Position numbers and translations under genes: made by a program
The notes under the pieces: generated by a model
Seen by the model: only the letters and a program-made list of their open reading frames with translations
Database searches by the model: none
Told to the model about the DNA's origin: nothing
Part shown: positions 51,565 to 60,366 of the stretch, one piece after another
How positions within the stretch are numbered: the first letter of the stretch is position 1
Layout of the letters: each line of letters begins with the position of its first letter
Origin: an uncultured Roseovarius sp.
Lineage (GTDB): Bacteria > Pseudomonadota > Alphaproteobacteria > Rhodobacterales > Rhodobacteraceae
Direction: 5' to 3'
Assembly: GCA_947499555.1 (NCBI GenBank)
Contig: CANMOU010000005.1
Span: 1-64,000, forward strand
DNA: 64,000 bases

Positions 51565-52049
51565 AGCCTTGGACTGATCGACCGTTCGAGGTTCGGAACC
51601 TCTTCAATCCAGCGTTTTGTGGGATTTTGATTGCCCGAGCTTTGGATGAGCATCTAGAAACATCTGATCGGCCAATGCCTTATTCGCTGTCACTACTTGT
51701 ACTTCCATTGTGTCTACACAAAAATACCCGATACGTTCTGGCATCTTCGAACAGGAGCCACTTTCTAAAAGTCATTGAAGAACAGCCTCAATTGCTTGTT
51801 GGTTTCCCAGAGCGAGCAAGAAGCATGTTTCCATTCTGTCAAGAGGGCCTATCAGCCCTCGCAATTAAGGGTTGCCTTAAAGTCAACAAGGAAGGGGGCC
51901 TATCTCTTGTGCCCAAGACGATCAAAAAATCCATTAGCGGCACAGATGAAACCAAACAGTGTCAGCAAGTTGCAAAGTACCTCGGTAGACAATTTGCTCG
52001 AATTTCAGATCGCACAACCATTTATGCATCGCTAGGGGTTCGACCGTGA
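51561..52049 (+). CDS. ABC-three component system middle component
   Basis: A 162-aa protein beginning with TTG or nearby (KPWTDRPFEVRNLFNPAF). This NLFNPAF…LLARAL-like opening, here with ILIARALDEHLE, is characteristic of the small middle component placed between effector and ATPase in ABC-3C systems. The middle (SLLVLPLCLHKNTRYVL) and winged-helix-like C-terminus are consistent. Overlaps of 4 bp on both sides show tight coupling. The molecular role is unknown, possibly an adaptor between ATPase and effector. Confidence 0.82.
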   Translation: MKPWTDRPFEVRNLFNPAFCGILIARALDEHLETSDRPMPYSLSLLVLPLCLHKNTRYVLASSNRSHFLKVIEEQPQLLVGFPERARSMFPFCQEGLSALAIKGCLKVNKEGGLSLVPKTIKKSISGTDETKQCQQVAKYLGRQFARISDRTTIYASLGVRP

Positions 52050-53980
52050 AAATTGCCTCCATTCATATTTTTAGCCTCGCCGGTGATCGGAGAGACCTTA
52101 CTTTCAACGTTGAAGGCTTAAACATTATCACCGGCCGTTCATCCACTGGCAAATCTGCCCTTTCAGAAATCATTGAGTATTGCATGGGCCGCTCAACATT
52201 CAACATTCCAGATGGCGTTATAGAGGAAAACGTCTCATGGTATGCTGTCATTTTTCAGTTTCAGGGAGAACAGGTTCTTGTAGCAAAACCTGCTCCCAAA
52301 CCAGGAGCATCCGAGTGTAGCACGACCATGGTTCGGCGCGGCCAGCGGGTTGAACCGCCCACCTATAGTGAACTCAAAATCAATGATAACGACGCTGGGG
52401 TAGAAGCTCTTTTGTCGCGCTTGCTAGGTATTCCTGAAAACATGACTGATGTCGCGCCGGAGCATTCGCGAGCAAGTTTTGATGCAAATATTAGTCACAC
52501 GTTCTACTACTTGTTTCAAAAACAAACGTTTGTAGCAAGTAAGGACCAGTTGTTCTATCGCCAAAACGAAGATTTTCAGCCCCAAGCAATACGGGATACA
52601 TTCCCCATTCTGTTTGGAGCGCGCTCAGCAGAAAAGTTCAAGTTGACAGCCGAGCTGAGATCGCTTCAACGACAGTCTCGGATCAACCAGAAGAGTCTGG
52701 ATCAGGCTAAATTGGATGTGGAGCAATCAACCGATCGCAGCTTGAGCCTTATCTCCGAGGGAAGATCTGTTGGAGTCTTTCGCGATGAACCAGACAGCGA
52801 AACACCTCTGATCGACTTCCTTCGGGCTGCATCTGACTGGCGTCCGACGCCCGTTCCCGAAGAGGATGGGAGTCGCATTTCACTGTTAGAAGACGACTTA
52901 GTTCGCCTTCGTGAGGACAGACGCGGCATCCGTAAACAGATCGACAGCGCGAAAAAGTTCTCGGTACGCGCTTCAGATTTCGAATTTGAAGCCCATGAGC
53001 AGAGAGATCGACTTGCCTCAATTAATTCGCTTCCGCGCGACGATGATGGTGGTTGGCAATGGCCCTTTTTGAATGAAGAACACCAATTCGACACGGAAAT
53101 TGCCAAAGCTCTGCTGGCAGAGCTGTCGTCTCTAGACGAAGAGATGGCGATCATTGAAACGGAGAAGCCGCAGCTTGAAGCTTACATCATTGAGAAGGAG
53201 GCGGAGATTGATCAAATCAGTCAGACGATCGCCGCCAAGGAGGAAGAGCTCGTAGCGGCAATATCGGCAAGCGAACAGATTTCGGAGCTTGGCAACCGAA
53301 ACACGGCTGCAGCCCGAGTGGTCGGTCGCATCAGCTTGTTCTTGGAGAACTTCATTTCAGATGAAGAGCTCCTACGTCTAGAAAGCACGCAATCGCGACT
53401 TGAAAACCGAATTGCTGCTTTAGAAGCTCAAATCGGGCGCGACGATGGCCAAGATAGGCTGCTCTCCGTTATCAATGGAATTTCATCAATGATATCCGGC
53501 TATGTTACCGACTTGGGCGGCGAGTTCGGTCATTTTCCGGCGAGGCTCGATCTTCGGCATCTAACGGTTGTTTTTGACCGACCAGACCGCCTCACCTACA
53601 TGGAGCGGACTGGCGGTGGCGAAAATCATCTGGCTTATCACCTTGGAGCATTGCTGTCTTTGCATCGTTATGCTGCGAAGGGGAACCATCCCATTCCAAG
53701 GTTTCTACTGATTGATCAGCCTTCGCAGGTCTATTTTCCAAGTGAGGATATATATAAGTCAGTAGGTGGCTCGATAGAAAGAACCGAGACCGACGCTGAC
53801 ATGGAAACCGTGCGAAGACTGTTCAAACTATTGTTTGAGTACACACGGGACCACGTTCCAGGCTTCCAGATTATTGTTACAGAGCATGCAAATCTGAGAG
53901 ACGATTGGTTCCAATCAGCTCTGGTGGAAAACCCATGGACGAAGCCTCCCGCGCTAGTTCCGGAGGAATGGATACGCTAA
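52046..53980 (+). CDS. ABC-three component system ATPase (DUF3732, SMC/Rad50-like)
   Basis: A 644-aa coiled-coil ATPase. Walker A is GRSSTGKSA (30-38). A long coiled coil spans roughly 190-480 (EEMAIIETEKPQLEAYIIEKEAEIDQ region). The C-terminal lobe has a signature-like TGGGENHLAYHLG and Walker B in RFLLIDQPSQVYFP. This is the DUF3732 family, the ATP-dependent sensor of ABC-3C anti-invader systems described by comparative genomics (Krishnan, Burroughs, Iyer and Aravind). It starts 4 bp inside the middle-component gene and completes the three-gene operon. Confidence 0.88.
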   Translation: MKIASIHIFSLAGDRRDLTFNVEGLNIITGRSSTGKSALSEIIEYCMGRSTFNIPDGVIEENVSWYAVIFQFQGEQVLVAKPAPKPGASECSTTMVRRGQRVEPPTYSELKINDNDAGVEALLSRLLGIPENMTDVAPEHSRASFDANISHTFYYLFQKQTFVASKDQLFYRQNEDFQPQAIRDTFPILFGARSAEKFKLTAELRSLQRQSRINQKSLDQAKLDVEQSTDRSLSLISEGRSVGVFRDEPDSETPLIDFLRAASDWRPTPVPEEDGSRISLLEDDLVRLREDRRGIRKQIDSAKKFSVRASDFEFEAHEQRDRLASINSLPRDDDGGWQWPFLNEEHQFDTEIAKALLAELSSLDEEMAIIETEKPQLEAYIIEKEAEIDQISQTIAAKEEELVAAISASEQISELGNRNTAAARVVGRISLFLENFISDEELLRLESTQSRLENRIAALEAQIGRDDGQDRLLSVINGISSMISGYVTDLGGEFGHFPARLDLRHLTVVFDRPDRLTYMERTGGGENHLAYHLGALLSLHRYAAKGNHPIPRFLLIDQPSQVYFPSEDIYKSVGGSIERTETDADMETVRRLFKLLFEYTRDHVPGFQIIVTEHANLRDDWFQSALVENPWTKPPALVPEEWIR

Positions 53981-54188
53981 CATCGTCTGGCTTTGGCTAG
54001 ACTGGGCAATTTGCCCCCTAAGTCATCAGTTGGAGAATGCCGCAGCTTTAGTTCAATGTAATCATCGTGCGAGTATAGTTTGGTGTTGAAATGGTACCTA
54101 AACGGTTGCTCCGCCCAGCCTCTTATATAGACGGTCTCAATTTCAAAGGTTTTTGAAACCTGTTTGGGGCTTCGACCTTTGCAGTTAC

Positions 54189-54767
54189 CTAAAGAAAATC
54201 GCGCCTTTCTCTTACTCGTGCGGCAAGCTTGGGCATCCCTTTTGCTGTGAGGTCGAGAACAAACTCTGACGGACTGAACGTTGGGTTACTGTAGTGAGAT
54301 CGGAGGTCACGCAGTACGCTCATGGATTCTGCAGCATATAGATCGAACGTTCTTGCTAGGAACTCGTCAGCTTCAATAGCTTCGATGTCAAACTGCTCCA
54401 ACTCAGCCGGCGGGAAATCCCGTGTGTTGTCTGTAATGATGTGTTGCGCGCCACACTGGATAGCCGCGGCAAGGACGTGTTTGTCGTTTTCATCAGGCAA
54501 AGCGAGTCCAGCTTCTAGATGTTCAAAATCAGCAACCAAAGCTTCAGGGAAGACTTCCTTCATTTTCGCTTGCTGCGCTTGGATACTTTGCTTCAGGTCT
54601 GGACGTGCGCCGAGCAAGTTGCCGGTCCATTCGTAGAGGATGCGATCCGTCCAACGCGCACGAAAAAGCCCTGCGTCGTAGAAACGCAAGAGCACATCTC
54701 TTTTGCGAAATGGGTAAAGGACGTTTGCATCTAGCAGTACGACGAAACGGTCGGCAACGTGACTCAA
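54189..54767 (-). CDS. PIN-domain ribonuclease toxin
   Basis: A 192-aa PIN-domain protein. Acidic residues for metal-dependent RNA cleavage are Asp13 (LLDANVLYPF), Glu46 (YEW), Asp95 (DENDKHVLAAAI) and Asp113 (IITDNTRDFP). The last 70 residues form an extra helical tail. The upstream gene ends inside its start (4-bp overlap), giving an antitoxin-first toxin-antitoxin operon. It is convergent with the ABC-3C operon, separated by 208 bp without a gene. Confidence 0.88.
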   Translation of the reverse strand: MSHVADRFVVLLDANVLYPFRKRDVLLRFYDAGLFRARWTDRILYEWTGNLLGARPDLKQSIQAQQAKMKEVFPEALVADFEHLEAGLALPDENDKHVLAAAIQCGAQHIITDNTRDFPPAELEQFDIEAIEADEFLARTFDLYAAESMSVLRDLRSHYSNPTFSPSEFVLDLTAKGMPKLAARVRERRDFL

Positions 54768-55219
54768 TTGGCGTCAAACTCCTGGCCGAGGTCTGCCAAC
54801 TCATCGAGCGCCTTTTTGCGCCTGCTATCTCTCTTTGCTTTGTAGGTCATCAAATCCTCAAACATAACCCGTCTATGAGACCCGACGGGAACGTGTGGTA
54901 TCTCGTTCTCCTTCAGCAGCTTGCTGAGGAATGGGCGAGAGACGTTTAAAATATCGGCGGCTTGCTGCGTTGTCAGCATCGCACCAGTAGGCACCAAAGT
55001 AACCATATTGCCCTGAGCAATATGGCCAAGAAGGTCGACGATGAGATCGGCAATCGCCGGCGCAAGATGTACTTGATCACCATTCATACCATTGAACTGC
55101 AAGCTCCCATGTTCAGCAACGGCCTGAGCCAACGCGCGCGACGCTTCAGCCGCACTCGCAACTTCGTCACGTGTCGGCAGTCTCTGGGTCAGATCTGTCA
55201 CGTTGGCCGGTTGTGGCAT
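54764..55219 (-). CDS. Helix-turn-helix (excisionase-type) antitoxin of the PIN toxin
   Basis: A 151-aa protein starting MPQPANVTDLTQ. The start at 55219 is supported by GGAGGG 4-5 nt upstream; an alternative ATG at 55234 lacks a site. The C-terminal half is a MerR/excisionase-like DNA-binding domain (LTTQQAADILNVSRPFLSKLL, then IPHVPVGSHRRVMFEDL). The charged tail probably inhibits the PIN protein. Tandem repeats upstream (55282-55299) could be its operator. Confidence 0.85.
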   Translation of the reverse strand: MPQPANVTDLTQRLPTRDEVASAAEASRALAQAVAEHGSLQFNGMNGDQVHLAPAIADLIVDLLGHIAQGNMVTLVPTGAMLTTQQAADILNVSRPFLSKLLKENEIPHVPVGSHRRVMFEDLMTYKAKRDSRRKKALDELADLGQEFDAN

Positions 55220-55424
55220 GGTTCCCTCCGTCATGCTTTGCTGAAGGTTTTATAGCGAAAACCGTTGTTGCGCACAACCGAAATAAGTGTAATAAGTGTA
55301 ACAAAGGTAAATACAGGCCGATTCCCAAAGACCTTCTGAGCGCAGTACGCCTTGATACACACTATGCTGGTATCCATGCTGCGCACAGCACTAAATGTTG
55401 AGGCCGCGATACGGAGCACGCATC
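55220..55424. promoter_or_regulatory. Divergent promoter region between toxin-antitoxin and CBASS operons
   Basis: A 205-bp region between divergent starts. It contains a perfect 9-bp tandem direct repeat AATAAGTGT (55282-55290, 55291-55299) and a short inverted repeat GTTGT/ACAAC (55264-55278). Both lie closer to the antitoxin gene and may be operator sites for it. The CBASS start has GGAG at about 55412. Confidence 0.55.
55282..55299. repeat. Tandem direct repeat AATAAGTGT x2
   Basis: Two adjacent perfect copies, 63 bp upstream of the antitoxin start; candidate binding site for the antitoxin. Confidence 0.6.
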
Positions 55425-56663
55425 ATGCCACTTGACGCAACATCCCCTGGCCTCGACGCCCTTCTGCTGGCGACGGCCCTACAATTGGAACTTAGCGACC
55501 GTGATCTGCGCGTCGCCGACAAGCGCTATCTGCACATTCCCGAGCACCTGCAGCGACCCACCAGTCGGCTACGCAAGCTGATGGACAGTGCCCGCGTATA
55601 CCCACAGGGGTCGCGCGCAATCGGTGCGACAATCGTCAACGGCACCGACGAAGACCGCTTCGACCTCGACGCCATCCTTGAATTTTATCGACCCCAAGGT
55701 TGGACCCCGCGCGATGTCCTTGATGAGCTGTTCATCGCCTTCCAAGGGTTCCCAGATGTTAAAAAAATAGAGCGCTGCACCCGATGCATTCAGCTCCAGT
55801 TCGCATTCATGCATTTGGACGTCACACCAATGGATCCGCACCGTGAGCCAAGACATGAGCGCGTGGGTCAGATCTTTCACAGCCCGGATCGTGGGCCCGA
55901 TGAAACGCACGATGTGAACCCCTTCGGCTTCATCCAATGGTTCAAGGCGAACGTGGGCCCGGCAAATAAAGTGTTCCTTGACCAAGTGGCCGAGACGCGC
56001 TCCGGCCTCGAGCTGACGGGACGCCTTGAGCCGGGAACGCTCTACGCCGATGCGGACATCGATGATCTGCCTGACCCCATTGATCCGATCCGTGACACGC
56101 CCCAAGTCATCGCGCTCAAGCTGATGAAGCGGTATCTCAACCGGAGCTACGCCAACCGAGACCTGAAGCGGCCCGTGTCGATTTATTTGTCGAAGATCGC
56201 CGCCCTTTTACCGGCGCATCCCTATGGCCTCTGCGCACAGCTCGAAGGCTATGCCGGGGAACTCAACCGCCGTATGACCCACGCGATCGAAACGGGTCAG
56301 TGGCCCGAAGAGCGCAATCCGGAGTTTCGTCCGGAGAACTTCAATGACCGCTGGCCACCCACCGTTCATGACATGCGAGTTTTCAGCAGCGACCTGAAAC
56401 ACCTGATCCGTGAGCTTTCAAGAGCACGGCACTCTGAGCTGATCGACATTCAGAAAATCTTCGATGACCTCTTTGGTGAGCGTATCACCGAGAAGGCAGT
56501 TCGCTCTTATGCCGATGGCCTAGCAGGTGCCAGTTCTGCGAGCAGCTACGAGCGCGGGAAAGGATTTGTGGCCTCGCCAGGCCTTCTGCGGCCAGCGGAT
56601 ACCTCGCAACCAACCACTTCACAGGCAAGACCGCACCATTTTCACCCCGGGAAATTGAAGTGA
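55425..56663 (+). CDS. CBASS cyclic-oligonucleotide synthase (CD-NTase, cGAS/DncV-like)
   Basis: A 412-aa nucleotidyltransferase. The ATG at 55425 is chosen over 55395 because GGAG lies about 9 nt upstream. Catalytic features are the QGS motif (61-63 in YPQGSRAIG), the metal-binding pair Asp80/Asp82 (RFDLDAIL) and the third Asp132 (MHLDVTP). It would make a cyclic di- or trinucleotide upon phage infection. It is followed by E2-like and HNH-SAVED genes with 4- and 8-bp overlaps, a complete short type II CBASS operon. The disordered C-terminus would be the natural target for the E2-like protein. Confidence 0.92.
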   Translation: MPLDATSPGLDALLLATALQLELSDRDLRVADKRYLHIPEHLQRPTSRLRKLMDSARVYPQGSRAIGATIVNGTDEDRFDLDAILEFYRPQGWTPRDVLDELFIAFQGFPDVKKIERCTRCIQLQFAFMHLDVTPMDPHREPRHERVGQIFHSPDRGPDETHDVNPFGFIQWFKANVGPANKVFLDQVAETRSGLELTGRLEPGTLYADADIDDLPDPIDPIRDTPQVIALKLMKRYLNRSYANRDLKRPVSIYLSKIAALLPAHPYGLCAQLEGYAGELNRRMTHAIETGQWPEERNPEFRPENFNDRWPPTVHDMRVFSSDLKHLIRELSRARHSELIDIQKIFDDLFGERITEKAVRSYADGLAGASSASSYERGKGFVASPGLLRPADTSQPTTSQARPHHFHPGKLK

Positions 56664-57148
56664 GCCTCAAGCGCCGGAAACCAAGGTCTCCCCATGGCCA
56701 GCTTAACCGCATGACCATGCGCTGGCCTGACTTGGCGGCACGCGTTCTCTCCGATGGACCGAGCATTGTCTGGCGCGGACCATTGCGTGGATTCCAGATG
56801 GAGTATCAGGTTCTTGTGCATTGGCCCTGGCTGGCAAACCCAAACACCCCACACGTCTTCGTACTGGACCCTCAGATCAGACCGCGACCCAGCGGGCGCT
56901 TCGAAGACATCCCGCATCTGAACTTCGACAGCGCAAACCCAGTCGAATCTGCCCTGTGCTTGTTCGACCCAGATGATGGGGAGTGGAACTCAACCATGCT
57001 CATTGCTGATACAACAGTTCCCTGGGCATCAGAATGGCTTCACCACTATGAGCTCTGGCATCTTGATGGCGTTTGGCGTGGTCCCAATGCGCCCGGACCA
57101 ATTTCCGTTGGGGAGATGCGTCAGGCTGACGAGCTGACTGATGCCTGA
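56660..57148 (+). CDS. CBASS E2-like ubiquitin-conjugating-type protein
   Basis: A 162-aa protein beginning with GTG inside the synthase stop (GTGA). The E2-like active Cys is Cys100 in ESALCLFDPDDGEW, followed by the family's TTVPWASEWLHHYELWHLDG block. There is no E1 or JAB domain, as expected for short type II CBASS, in which an E2-like protein alone primes the synthase by covalent linkage. It overlaps the effector gene by 8 bp. Confidence 0.88.
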   Translation: MSLKRRKPRSPHGQLNRMTMRWPDLAARVLSDGPSIVWRGPLRGFQMEYQVLVHWPWLANPNTPHVFVLDPQIRPRPSGRFEDIPHLNFDSANPVESALCLFDPDDGEWNSTMLIADTTVPWASEWLHHYELWHLDGVWRGPNAPGPISVGEMRQADELTDA

Positions 57149-58286
57149 GAAACGTGGCCCTACTACTCCGACGACGAAGATGATCGTCTGGGGCCGCGCA
57201 GCCGGTCGGTGCCAGTTCCGTAATTGCGGGAAACGACTGGATCAGGACTTGATCGCGGGCAAGACAAGCCGAAACAACGCCTACGTTGCGCACGTCATAG
57301 CCGCAGCGCCGGGAGGTGAACGCGGTGATCCCGAATTGTCCTACGCGCTGTCTGACGACCCGGAAAATCTGATGCTGCTCTGCGATGAGCACCACAGGCT
57401 AATCGATGACCCATCAAATCTGGCGACCTATACTGTCGATGTGTTGATGGAGATGAAACGGGAGAATGAAGAGCGGACGGATCGTTTACTGTCGGTAAGA
57501 TCAGCGAAGCGAACCACAATTCTCCAAGTCAGCGCACCCATCGGCGACAACGAGACAGCTGTGCCGTTTGATGACTGCGCCACTGCAGCCGCAGCAAACA
57601 CCACCTTGGCAGATCGTCATCCTATCGAGATCAAGCTGCGAGGCATGCGCCACAAGGACAGTGATCCAGCTTACTACCCAACTGAGATTTCGAGCCTCCG
57701 GAAACGGTTTGATGTGGACGTCCGATGGAGGTTTGAGGAGCGTGAAATCGAGCACCTGTCGGTCTTCGGACTGGCCCCGATCCCCATCCTAATCGAACTC
57801 GGGCGGTTGATCTCGGACATCTCCGACGCGACGGTATTCATGCGGCACCGCGAGCCGTCTCCCGCGTGGACTTGGCCAAACGATGGATCGCCAGTTTCAT
57901 TCGAAGCAGTCGAAGGCACCAAGAGTGGCAATGCGGTAGCTCTGAAACTCTCGGTTTCGGCAGAAGTGAGCGATGATCGCATACGTGCGGCGGTCGGGGA
58001 CGATGTGTCGATTTGGGAGATCCGATCCTCGGTGCTCGGCACCACCGTTCTGCGCAATCAAGCCGATCTGACGGGGTTTAGAGAAACCGTCGGACGCACG
58101 TTCGACAGGATCAAGGCGACCCACGGCGAAGAGACTAACCTGATGGTCTTCCCTGCGGTCCCGACAGCTTGCGCCATCGAGTTCGGTCGTGTCTGGCAAC
58201 CGAAGGCGCATCCGCCATTCACGATCTACGACCAGATTGCGGGTACAGGATTCGTTGCCAAACACACGATCGCGACAGAGCATTGA
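57141..58286 (+). CDS. cap5: CBASS effector Cap5 (HNH endonuclease-SAVED)
   Basis: A 381-aa effector. The N-terminal HNH nuclease has CxxxxC (Cys24, Cys29), catalytic His51 (VAHVIAAAPGG), Asn76 and CDEHH (Cys81, His84). The SAVED ligand-binding domain spans about residues 155-375 (EIKLRGMRHKD, then IPILIELGRLISD). On binding the cyclic nucleotide, Cap5 proteins oligomerise and degrade dsDNA, killing the infected cell. Its position as third gene of the operon is canonical. Confidence 0.93.
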   Translation: MPEKRGPTTPTTKMIVWGRAAGRCQFRNCGKRLDQDLIAGKTSRNNAYVAHVIAAAPGGERGDPELSYALSDDPENLMLLCDEHHRLIDDPSNLATYTVDVLMEMKRENEERTDRLLSVRSAKRTTILQVSAPIGDNETAVPFDDCATAAAANTTLADRHPIEIKLRGMRHKDSDPAYYPTEISSLRKRFDVDVRWRFEEREIEHLSVFGLAPIPILIELGRLISDISDATVFMRHREPSPAWTWPNDGSPVSFEAVEGTKSGNAVALKLSVSAEVSDDRIRAAVGDDVSIWEIRSSVLGTTVLRNQADLTGFRETVGRTFDRIKATHGEETNLMVFPAVPTACAIEFGRVWQPKAHPPFTIYDQIAGTGFVAKHTIATEH

Positions 58287-58320
58287 AGACCTAGTGGCTA
58301 TCTTCGGACAACTTGACTGA

Positions 58321-58440
58321 CGTCGATTCAATGCCCTCGCAGGCTACGCGAGGCATCCGAAAATCACGCTCATCACCACGGAACTGGATTGGTTCGCCGA
58401 ACCGCCGCATACTATTCCTCTACATGGCAAGATCAATTGA
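58321..58440 (+). pseudogene. Possible gene relic between CBASS and the cyclase gene
   Basis: The frame RRFNALAGYARHP…KITLITTELDWFAEP reads very much like protein, is open for 39 codons and ends at TGA 58438-58440, but has no start codon and a stop right before it. It may be the 3' remnant of a lost gene, or chance. Confidence 0.25.
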
Positions 58441-58467
58441 TGAGGGAAATTCAGCAGGGTAAAGAGA

Positions 58468-60366
58468 ATGCCAATGACGGAATTGAATTGGACAGACCTG
58501 GTTAGATCCGATGCTGTTAGTTGGAACGAAGCACGTGCGGCGCGACCAAAGGATCGGCCGGACCTCAGTCACCAAGAATTATTCGATATTGATTTTCGCG
58601 GGTTCGACTTCGGAAACGCAATACTGGACGATGTACGATTTGAGGGATGCGACCTGACGGGCTGTAGCTTTGTCTCTGCGACATGCCAGCGGATGAGTGC
58701 TGTTGACACAAAACTGGGGAAAGCGGACTTCTCTCGCGCAAATCTCAACCACGCAGATTTCAGCAACGGTCTCTTCAAGGGTGGCAAGTATCGAGGAGGT
58801 GTAGCCGTAATCGACGACGACGTCGGCATAGACCTTAGAGAGGCAAAGTTTCAGAACACTAAAATGAGCCACGGAAAATTCTGGAAGGCTGACTTCCGGG
58901 GTGCTGCCTTGAGCAAGGCCGTGTTGAAAGGTGCTGATGCAAGGTCAGCTGACTTCCGGGGCGCTGAGATTTCTGCCTGCAACTTTTCCCAATCGAACCT
59001 GACCGGTGCGTTGTTGCAATCGGTCAATCTAACCAAGTCGAAGTTCAACGGGACAAATTTCCGCCGGGCCTTTCTCGAAAAATCGATCTTCATTGGGACT
59101 GAGCTGCAAGGCGCTGTGCTGCGCAACGCGATAGCAAATGGCGCTTCATTTTCAGGCTGCGACTTGCGCTCCGTTGACTTGAAGGGTGGTCAGTTCAGTG
59201 GCGCTGATTTCAGTGAGGTGATGGCTGAGGGCGTAGACTTCTCGAGAACAAACCTCTGCGGAAGTCGGATGGCGAGCGCTGACCTGACCCGAGCCAACCT
59301 CATTGAGGCTATTCTAGATGCGGCTGAGATATCGGGAGTGCGATTGTGGGAGGCACAGATCTCGGGATGGTCAATCAAGGGTGTTGTTTGCACAGAAGCC
59401 TACTGGGATCGAGAAGGTACTGAACCGACATTCTACGAGATTGGGGAATTCGAGAGGCAGCACGGTGATGCTGAACGTATTGAGCTCATCTACCGCGATG
59501 GCATAAGTCGAGTTGAGGTCAACACGCTACCGCTCTTGGTCCAGCATTTAGAGGGTCTGCATGAGGGCTGCCTTCTCAGATTGAAATCAATCGAAGACGC
59601 TCCAGGTGGATCGAAGGTAACTATCGTGATCGATGAAGCAGGTGATCTAGACGCGTCAGCCCTGAAAGTCACGATCCAGGAGGAGGCCGGCCAGCTGCAG
59701 GTAGCTCTGAAACGGCTAGAACAGGAAAAACGTCTACGCGAGATGGTTGAGCGTGATCAGCAGGCGCTGCAAAACAAGGTCTTTCCGATATTGCTCGAGA
59801 TGGCGAGCAAGGATGTCGTGCGAAACCAGGGGCCAAGTCACAGCACCGCAGCGGCCCTTTTCATGGATTTGACCGGGTTTTCAAAGCTTGTCGAGGCTGA
59901 AAGAGCGGAGGCTCTTGCAATGTTGCAGGGGCTTTTGAAGCCGTTGCTTGCGAGGTGGAACGCTGCGCATCCCAATATGTGGGGCGATGCGCTTCGGGCA
60001 ACTTTTGAAGACGTGAACGACGCGCTTGGATGTGCGTGCGCAATGCAAGCCGTTTTGGGCGCTGCTGACCTAAAGCTTCGCATCGGTATGGATTTCGGTG
60101 AGATCGTCGAAACCTTCAATCCGGTCTTGGATGAGCCAGATATCCAAGGCGACATTGTGAACATGGCTGCACGACTAGAACCTTTGGCTCCGGTCGGCGG
60201 TGTGCTGGTCACGGACAATTTGCGCTTCAACGAGGCGGTTGATCCCGCCCGCTTTAAATTTGAACCCACTGAGGTTTCAATGAAGAAGGCAGTTGGCGAC
60301 ATTCCAGCGGGAGCTTCGATAACGTGTTATGTGGTATCTACAAACCAGGAATTACTAGTAGCCTGA
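58468..60366 (+). CDS. Pentapeptide-repeat protein fused to a class III nucleotide cyclase domain
   Basis: A 632-aa protein. Residues about 35-300 form pentapeptide repeats (A(D/N)xSx pattern: KADFSRANLNHADFSNG, SADFRGAEISACNF, TRANLIEA) that build a right-handed beta helix. A middle region (315-430) of unknown fold and a short helix (QLQVALKRLEQEKRLREM) follow. The C-terminal class III cyclase (about 455-632) has metal Asp467 (FMDLTGFS) and Asp507 (MWGDAL), transition-state Asn565 and Arg569 (IVNMAARLE). The Lys that reads adenine in adenylate cyclases is Asn, so base choice is unclear. Next to CBASS, it may be a Pycsar-like signalling protein with its own sensor or effector part; no separate effector follows. 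Confidence 0.85.
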   Translation: MPMTELNWTDLVRSDAVSWNEARAARPKDRPDLSHQELFDIDFRGFDFGNAILDDVRFEGCDLTGCSFVSATCQRMSAVDTKLGKADFSRANLNHADFSNGLFKGGKYRGGVAVIDDDVGIDLREAKFQNTKMSHGKFWKADFRGAALSKAVLKGADARSADFRGAEISACNFSQSNLTGALLQSVNLTKSKFNGTNFRRAFLEKSIFIGTELQGAVLRNAIANGASFSGCDLRSVDLKGGQFSGADFSEVMAEGVDFSRTNLCGSRMASADLTRANLIEAILDAAEISGVRLWEAQISGWSIKGVVCTEAYWDREGTEPTFYEIGEFERQHGDAERIELIYRDGISRVEVNTLPLLVQHLEGLHEGCLLRLKSIEDAPGGSKVTIVIDEAGDLDASALKVTIQEEAGQLQVALKRLEQEKRLREMVERDQQALQNKVFPILLEMASKDVVRNQGPSHSTAAALFMDLTGFSKLVEAERAEALAMLQGLLKPLLARWNAAHPNMWGDALRATFEDVNDALGCACAMQAVLGAADLKLRIGMDFGEIVETFNPVLDEPDIQGDIVNMAARLEPLAPVGGVLVTDNLRFNEAVDPARFKFEPTEVSMKKAVGDIPAGASITCYVVSTNQELLVA

